This document shows, piece by piece, positions 15,243 through 19,761 of a stretch of 19,761 nucleotides of DNA. The notes beneath the pieces were generated by a model, which had not been told where the DNA came from, made no database searches, and saw only the letters and a program-made list of their open reading frames with translations. Position 1 is the first letter of the stretch. Every line of letters begins with the position of its first letter. Source of the stretch: Caryophanales bacterium UBA4869 (GTDB lineage Bacteria > Bacillota_I > Bacilli_A > RFN20 > CAG-288); NCBI GenBank assembly GCA_002399505.1, contig DHDT01000020.1:13660-33420 (forward strand), read 5' to 3'. Made by a program: the position numbers and the translations under genes.

Positions 15243-17960
15243 ATGAAAACTGAAAAAAAGCAGAAATCATTTTGGGCTAAGTCACAGTTTATTGCACTAG
15301 GAATCATTGTTAGTTTTGTTGCTGTCCTTATTATCGATTTGATAGCTTCTAAGCAGGGCCTTGCGGTAGCCTCTGAATATAACCTTTGGGATTTGGCAAA
15401 AAGGAATTATTCCTATAATGATGAAGTCTATGCCTTTTCTTTGATTCTAATCATTTGCTATTTTGCCTGCTTGCTTCCTCCTTTACTTGCAATTATCAGC
15501 TTTATTAAGAAAAACAACTTTGGATTTACTATCTCGTTTATTTTCTTAGCTGCTTACCAGATTGCTTTTGGCGCTTTTAGAGTAATCTATAAAGTTCTTT
15601 CGTCTTCTACTTTAATTCTTTGCGTGGTTAATCTTTTAATTCTTTTAATTGGCTTTGGCTTCTTTGCTTGGAGAAAAGCTTTATTGAAGAAGAATGCTGC
15701 TTTAGCTGAGCCTTCTAGTACTGCTGAATCTAATAAGCCAGTTTCTACTAAGACTAAGGGTTTAGTTATTTGCACCCTAATAATTGGAATCATCTCTACA
15801 CTTCTTTCTTTCCTAATGTTTATTATCCCTATTTATACTGACATAAGCGGAAATGTTATTTTATTCAATGTTCTTATTTCATCCGAAAATTATGAGACCC
15901 AGGATATTGTCTACTTTATTATTTGCTTTGTGATGCTACTGGGAAGTCTTCTTTATTTCACAGGCTCTATTTCTTCTTTTTTCAGCAACAAGAATTCTTT
16001 TGTCTCAAAGATCCAGACTTTGATTGCTTTTGACTTGATTAGTGCGATTGCTTTCTTCTTAATGGGATTCCTTACTAGTTTCTATGTATCAAAGAATGGT
16101 TCTACTACTTCTACCATTTCTTATATTCCTTTGATTGCTCAGGCTGTTTGTTTCTTAATATTCTCAATATTTAAAGGACTATATGATGTCAGGTCTGGTA
16201 ATGTCGAAGTAACTAAGGAAAAGAAGTCTTTGAAGGTTGAACCTCTTATCTTTGCTATTGTCTTTACAGTTATCACCTTTGCTTCTCTTTTGCTTAATAT
16301 CATAAAAGTAACGGTCGTTTATGGCGGTACGACTATCAATGTCTCTTTGACTGGAATTAAGCTACTTCAAGACTATCAGACTCTAGGCTCAGGATATCAG
16401 GTTTTGGCTTTTTATCTAGTTGTTATGGTTTTAGTTTCTTTTGTCAGCTTGATTTGGACTCTTGCCAGTTACTTTACTCGCTATAAGAATTTCTCTAAGG
16501 TAGCAAAAGCTACTGTTTATGCCAATATCCTTTTTGTTTTCATGCTGGGAATTTCAGGCCTTTACTTTACTATCGCTCAGGAAATCAATAAGGACAACTT
16601 AAAGACTTTACTTGCTTTATATAATGTCTCTTATGATGTCAGTTATGAATATAAGATTCAGACAGAAGCTATTTATGCTTTAATTGCCGATGTTCTGATT
16701 TTAGTTCTGATGCTGATTAGAAGTGCTCTTGATAAGGATGAGGGACTTGGTAAATTTAAGAAAGAACCTGCTCTTTCTAATGAGTCTAAGAGCAATAGCG
16801 GTTCCGCTAGTGTTGGAGGAGGATTGCCTTCTTCAACTAATTTACCTGACTTTGATCCTTGCCCGGCTTTCAGTGAGATTGATGCTAAAGAGAATGACTA
16901 TAAGAATGATTTAGCTGTTAGGCAAAAGTCTTTGGCTCAAGATATTTCTCTCAATGGCTTAGTTAATTTTGTAGTCGATTATGCTAAAGATAGCAGATTG
17001 CATCTATCTTATACTCCACAGACCATTGCAACATTTGTCTCCGGCTTAGGGGCTTGCAGGCTTAGTATTCTTCAAGGTATGTCTGGTACTGGTAAGACTT
17101 CGCTTCCAAAGATTTTTGCTGAAGCTATTTATGGCAACTGCGAATTGATTGAGGTTGAGTCTTCTTGGAAGGATAAGAATGAATTATTAGGCTACTATAA
17201 TGAATTTTCTAATATGTATACTCCTAAGAAGTTTACTCAGGCTTTATATAAGTCGGCATTAAACAAGGATATTCCTACTTTTATTGTCCTTGATGAAATG
17301 AACTTGTCACGAATTGAATACTATTTCTCTGATTTCCTTTCTTTGATGGAAAACGAAGAAGATAAACGTGAGATTAAGCTTCTAAATGTTGAACTAAAGA
17401 AGACTAAAGGCGGTCAGGAATCTTCTTACTTGGCCTTGGAAGAGGGTCATACCCTAAAAGTACCGACTAATGTTTGGTTTATTGGTACTGCTAACCGTGA
17501 TGAATCAACGTTTGTTATTTCCGATAAGGTTTATGACCGTGCTCATACGATGAACTTTGATCGACGTGCTCCTAAGGTTAAAGACTATTCTGATCCGATA
17601 CCTAAGAAGTTTTACGACTACGATAGCTTACATACTCTTTTTGCCACTGCTAAGAAGCAAGGCACTTTTGATGCCGAGAAGAGTGATTTGATCAAGAGCA
17701 CTGAAGAACTTCTTTCACCTTACAATATTTCCTTTGGTAACCGTATTCTCAACCAGATTGAAGACTTTGTCGATATCTATACTGCTTGTTTCCCGGATAA
17801 AGATGTCGAGAAAGAAGCAGTTGAAACAATTCTTCTCAGCAAGGTTGTAGCTAAACTTGAGCTTAAGACTATTGAGAATAAGGCTGACTTAGTTCAGTCC
17901 TTTGAAAAAATCGGTCTTCACCGCTGTGCTGAATTTATCAGCAAACTTAATGAGGATTAA
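15243..17960 (+). CDS. Polytopic membrane protein fused to a McrB-like AAA+ NTPase
   Basis: 905 residues from ATG 15243; a GTG 15 bases upstream is also in frame, but AAAGG is spaced correctly for the ATG. The first 495 residues hold about 12 transmembrane helices in three 4-helix groups (about 15-143, 172-313 and 332-494). A hydrophilic Ser/Gly linker (500-535) leads to a cytoplasmic AAA+ domain. This has Walker A GMSGTGKT (612-619), Walker B FIVLDEMN with Asp684/Glu685, sensor-1-like FIGTANRDEST (around 746-756), and candidate arginine fingers in YDRAH (766) and FDRR (774-775). The Walker B-to-GTANRDEST pattern belongs to the McrB/MoxR/dynein-like clade; McrB itself is a GTPase. The stop is 2 bases before the next gene, so the two proteins very likely act together. 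A membrane-anchored remodelling or defence NTPase is inferred; nucleotide preference is unknown. Confidence 0.8.
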   Translation: MKTEKKQKSFWAKSQFIALGIIVSFVAVLIIDLIASKQGLAVASEYNLWDLAKRNYSYNDEVYAFSLILIICYFACLLPPLLAIISFIKKNNFGFTISFIFLAAYQIAFGAFRVIYKVLSSSTLILCVVNLLILLIGFGFFAWRKALLKKNAALAEPSSTAESNKPVSTKTKGLVICTLIIGIISTLLSFLMFIIPIYTDISGNVILFNVLISSENYETQDIVYFIICFVMLLGSLLYFTGSISSFFSNKNSFVSKIQTLIAFDLISAIAFFLMGFLTSFYVSKNGSTTSTISYIPLIAQAVCFLIFSIFKGLYDVRSGNVEVTKEKKSLKVEPLIFAIVFTVITFASLLLNIIKVTVVYGGTTINVSLTGIKLLQDYQTLGSGYQVLAFYLVVMVLVSFVSLIWTLASYFTRYKNFSKVAKATVYANILFVFMLGISGLYFTIAQEINKDNLKTLLALYNVSYDVSYEYKIQTEAIYALIADVLILVLMLIRSALDKDEGLGKFKKEPALSNESKSNSGSASVGGGLPSSTNLPDFDPCPAFSEIDAKENDYKNDLAVRQKSLAQDISLNGLVNFVVDYAKDSRLHLSYTPQTIATFVSGLGACRLSILQGMSGTGKTSLPKIFAEAIYGNCELIEVESSWKDKNELLGYYNEFSNMYTPKKFTQALYKSALNKDIPTFIVLDEMNLSRIEYYFSDFLSLMENEEDKREIKLLNVELKKTKGGQESSYLALEEGHTLKVPTNVWFIGTANRDESTFVISDKVYDRAHTMNFDRRAPKVKDYSDPIPKKFYDYDSLHTLFATAKKQGTFDAEKSDLIKSTEELLSPYNISFGNRILNQIEDFVDIYTACFPDKDVEKEAVETILLSKVVAKLELKTIENKADLVQSFEKIGLHRCAEFISKLNED

Positions 17961-17962
17961 TA

Positions 17963-19522
17963 ATGGCTGAAAAGCTGAAGAAGGAGTTCCAAGAGGAATA
18001 CTTTCATCTCAAGACGGTATTAAAGGATATCCCTAGATTTGTTGATACCCATCCGGAGATGAACTATATCGATTTTGATTACTATACCGTTCATGATTTG
18101 ACGCTTTTTTCTGTTGAACCTGATTTTAATTATGCTTCTTTTAAAATGACACTTGATAAGATTACTGATTGCCTTCCTGCTATCAAAAGAATCTTTTCCA
18201 AGCCTATCATTTCCTTAAAGGATACCAGCGATGTATTACCTGTTGAAATCGTCAACAAAATCAATCAGAACACCTATTCGTATTTAGGGAATCATCTCAA
18301 TGATATTGATAACTTCACTGATCGAGGCATTAAGCCTAGAAGACTTTTGACTTTGTTCTCCGAAGACGACTATAGCATCTATGAGAATCGGGTCTTCTGT
18401 GACTTCATTGATGAAGTTTTAAGCTACTGCCGAAAGAACATCAGAGCTTTGATGAATCTTTTCTATTCTAGTTCAACTATGGAATTCAATCTTCTTGAAC
18501 GAGTTAACCATCTCGATTATTTTTTGGCTTTAGGTAAGCTCCATACTGGCTACATCCGTGACTTCAATAGATATTATGGAATCTCCAAAGACCTTTATGC
18601 TCAAGGTAGTGGCATTATTGATGCTCTTCAAGCTAGACTTAACCGTCCGGTGTATCAAAGAAACCTTAAACGCCCTTCGAGAAGTGAACTGAAGAAGAGC
18701 AATATTTTCTTGATGCAGAAGGATTATCATCAAGTCTATTTGACCTATAAGTATCTTTTAGATAACAAGCTTGTTCAGGAAAAAGAAGATAAGACTTATG
18801 ATTTGTCAGAGATGAAGGTTAACTATTTCTACTTTATTCAGATTCTAGCAATATTCAGCTTAGGACATTTTAATTTTGAAATTGATCCTAATGAGAAGAT
18901 GAACCTGAAAGAATTGAATTCAAAATTCTCTTTTAAGAACTGGAAAATCAGACTGGAGAATCTTGGCGGTGATGCTTTACTGATATCGGTTGTTAAAGAT
19001 ACCGTCTATCGAATAATCCTTGTCCCTTCATTAAGCTTTAACCTTGAAGTCAATATTGATGAACTAAAGATGAAATATCCATCCGATGAATACATAGTGG
19101 CTACGCCTTTTGAAGAAAGCTATGATAAAAGAAAAACTGTCTGGCTATCAATAGAAAATGTCGATTCCTTTAGAAGGCTTCAGCAGCTGTTCTTAAAAGG
19201 AATGGTTTATGCTGACAGGAAATTTACTGACTGTCCCTTCTGTGAAGATAAGCTCCATTATAATGCTGAAGAAGGCTTATATGAGTGCCATAGTTGCCGA
19301 ACCACTATTAAGAGAACCACCTGTCCTGATACTGATAAGCCTTACTACATTACAGGCATCTCTATGCTTAAGCCTAAGGAAGTCACTAAAACTCTTTATA
19401 ACAAGGAAGAGGAGTGGGTGTATTCGAGAAAAGTCGAGTCATTATTGTATTATCGGAATATTACTAAAATTGATAACAAAGGTAATGTTATCTGTCCTAT
19501 TTGCCATAAGGTTCATCTTTAA
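17963..19522 (+). CDS. DUF2357/McrC-like partner protein with C-terminal zinc ribbons
   Basis: 519-residue soluble protein, coupled to the AAA+ gene (2-base gap, GAGG before the ATG). Residues about 90-190 resemble the DUF2357 region found next to McrB-like NTPases, especially DYSIYENRVFCDFIDEVL (YENR at 140-143). The family often continues into a PD-(D/E)XK nuclease. Here I see no D...(D/E)xK pattern; residues 330-415 are beta-rich without it. Instead the C-terminus has a zinc ribbon, CPFC (424-427) with CHSC (442-445), and Cys454 with CPICHKVH (511-518) as a second metal site. By analogy with McrC it could stimulate the partner NTPase and recognise nucleic acid or protein. The DUF2357 link is from memory of motif shape and should be treated as moderate. 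TAA stop, followed by a strong terminator. Confidence 0.65.
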   Translation: MAEKLKKEFQEEYFHLKTVLKDIPRFVDTHPEMNYIDFDYYTVHDLTLFSVEPDFNYASFKMTLDKITDCLPAIKRIFSKPIISLKDTSDVLPVEIVNKINQNTYSYLGNHLNDIDNFTDRGIKPRRLLTLFSEDDYSIYENRVFCDFIDEVLSYCRKNIRALMNLFYSSSTMEFNLLERVNHLDYFLALGKLHTGYIRDFNRYYGISKDLYAQGSGIIDALQARLNRPVYQRNLKRPSRSELKKSNIFLMQKDYHQVYLTYKYLLDNKLVQEKEDKTYDLSEMKVNYFYFIQILAIFSLGHFNFEIDPNEKMNLKELNSKFSFKNWKIRLENLGGDALLISVVKDTVYRIILVPSLSFNLEVNIDELKMKYPSDEYIVATPFEESYDKRKTVWLSIENVDSFRRLQQLFLKGMVYADRKFTDCPFCEDKLHYNAEEGLYECHSCRTTIKRTTCPDTDKPYYITGISMLKPKEVTKTLYNKEEEWVYSRKVESLLYYRNITKIDNKGNVICPICHKVHL

Positions 19523-19589
19523 GACGAAAAGAACGATAAAATCTAAATTAGATTATATTTTCAATTAGCAACTTATATTAGTATTAAAA

Positions 19590-19621
19590 AAAGCCTTGGA
19601 TTAATTCCAAGGCTTTCTTTT
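19590..19621. terminator. Bidirectional terminator between convergent genes
   Basis: A perfect 11-bp stem, AAAGCCTTGGA (19590-19600) with TCCAAGGCTTT (19606-19616), and loop TTAAT. T-rich tails lie on both strands (CTTTTT rightward, T7 with the stem leftward). It ends the AAA+ operon and the leftward gene at the right edge. Confidence 0.92.
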
Positions 19622-19626
19622 TCCTA

Positions 19627-19761
19627 TTAGAAGTATCTTTCGACTAAGTCGTGAGAGAACTCAACGGTTTCATCCATATCACCGAATGACATGATTTCAC
19701 CGGCATAGAAGGTACTGTTCTTGCCCTGCATGGCTTCGACTTTATCATACCAGCCAGCAGC
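19627..19761 (-). CDS. C-terminal fragment of a probable FAD-dependent oxidoreductase
   Basis: The last 44 codons of a leftward gene whose start lies beyond the right edge; TAA at 19627-19629. The sequence includes STFYAGEIMSFGDMDETVEF and ends HDLVERYF. The 'YAGE...FGDMDETVE.S' pattern resembles the final FAD-contacting strand and helix of flavin amine-oxidase-like enzymes, where the end of the FAD domain carries an acidic residue just before the last helix. The fragment is too short for firm assignment. It converges on the AAA+ operon across a shared terminator and is unlikely to be functionally linked to it. Confidence 0.5.
   Translation of the reverse strand, partial: AAGWYDKVEAMQGKNSTFYAGEIMSFGDMDETVEFSHDLVERYF

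Noticed and set aside
1..19761. Search by eye for CRISPR arrays, tRNA/rRNA genes and insertion sequences
   Set aside because: No regularly spaced repeats, tRNA-like cloverleaf, transposase motif or long terminal inverted repeats were seen.

Overview
The window looks like chromosomal DNA of a low-GC Gram-positive bacterium (Bacillota). Several proteins carry lipoprotein signals, Shine-Dalgarno sequences are AAGGAGG-like, and there is a MsmX/MalK-dependent type maltodextrin importer. TGA is a true stop (malQ, malG, the big oxidoreductase and the phospholipase all end in TGA), so this is the standard bacterial code and not a Mycoplasma code. An anaerobic, possibly gut-living Bacilli/Erysipelotrichia-like host is an inference from gene content only.

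Transcription is divergent from one switch point at about 11012-11295: the genes to its left read leftward and the main genes to its right read rightward.

Left part, region 1 (1-6700, minus strand): a starch/maltodextrin operon in the order malQ (GH77 4-alpha-glucanotransferase), malE (binding lipoprotein), malF, malG, then a lipid-anchored GH13 alpha-amylase that runs off the left edge. The expected flow is surface hydrolysis of glucan, capture by MalE, import by MalFG, and cytoplasmic disproportionation by MalQ. No ATPase subunit is in the window. A catabolite-response-element/LacI-type operator sits on the predicted transcription start in front of malQ, and a strong hairpin between malE and malF probably lowers membrane-subunit expression relative to the binding protein. 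MalQ lacks the usually invariant Arg two residues before its nucleophile.

Left part, region 2 (7095-11011, minus strand): a compact hypB - 947-residue FAD/Fe-S oxidoreductase - hypA operon with an intrinsic terminator. The nickel chaperones enclose a GltD-like multi-cluster flavoprotein, and no hydrogenase is in view.

Right part (11296-19522, plus strand): a large repeat-built lipoprotein gene split by a one-base frameshift; a secreted PI-PLC-like phosphodiesterase predicted to be translated from a leaderless mRNA; and a two-gene unit that is the most novel item. That unit encodes a 12-TM membrane protein fused to a McrB-like AAA+ NTPase, and a DUF2357/McrC-like partner in which I see no nuclease motif but do see C-terminal zinc ribbons. 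A bidirectional terminator at 19590-19621 closes this side. It faces the 3' end of a leftward gene, tentatively a flavin oxidoreductase, cut by the right edge.
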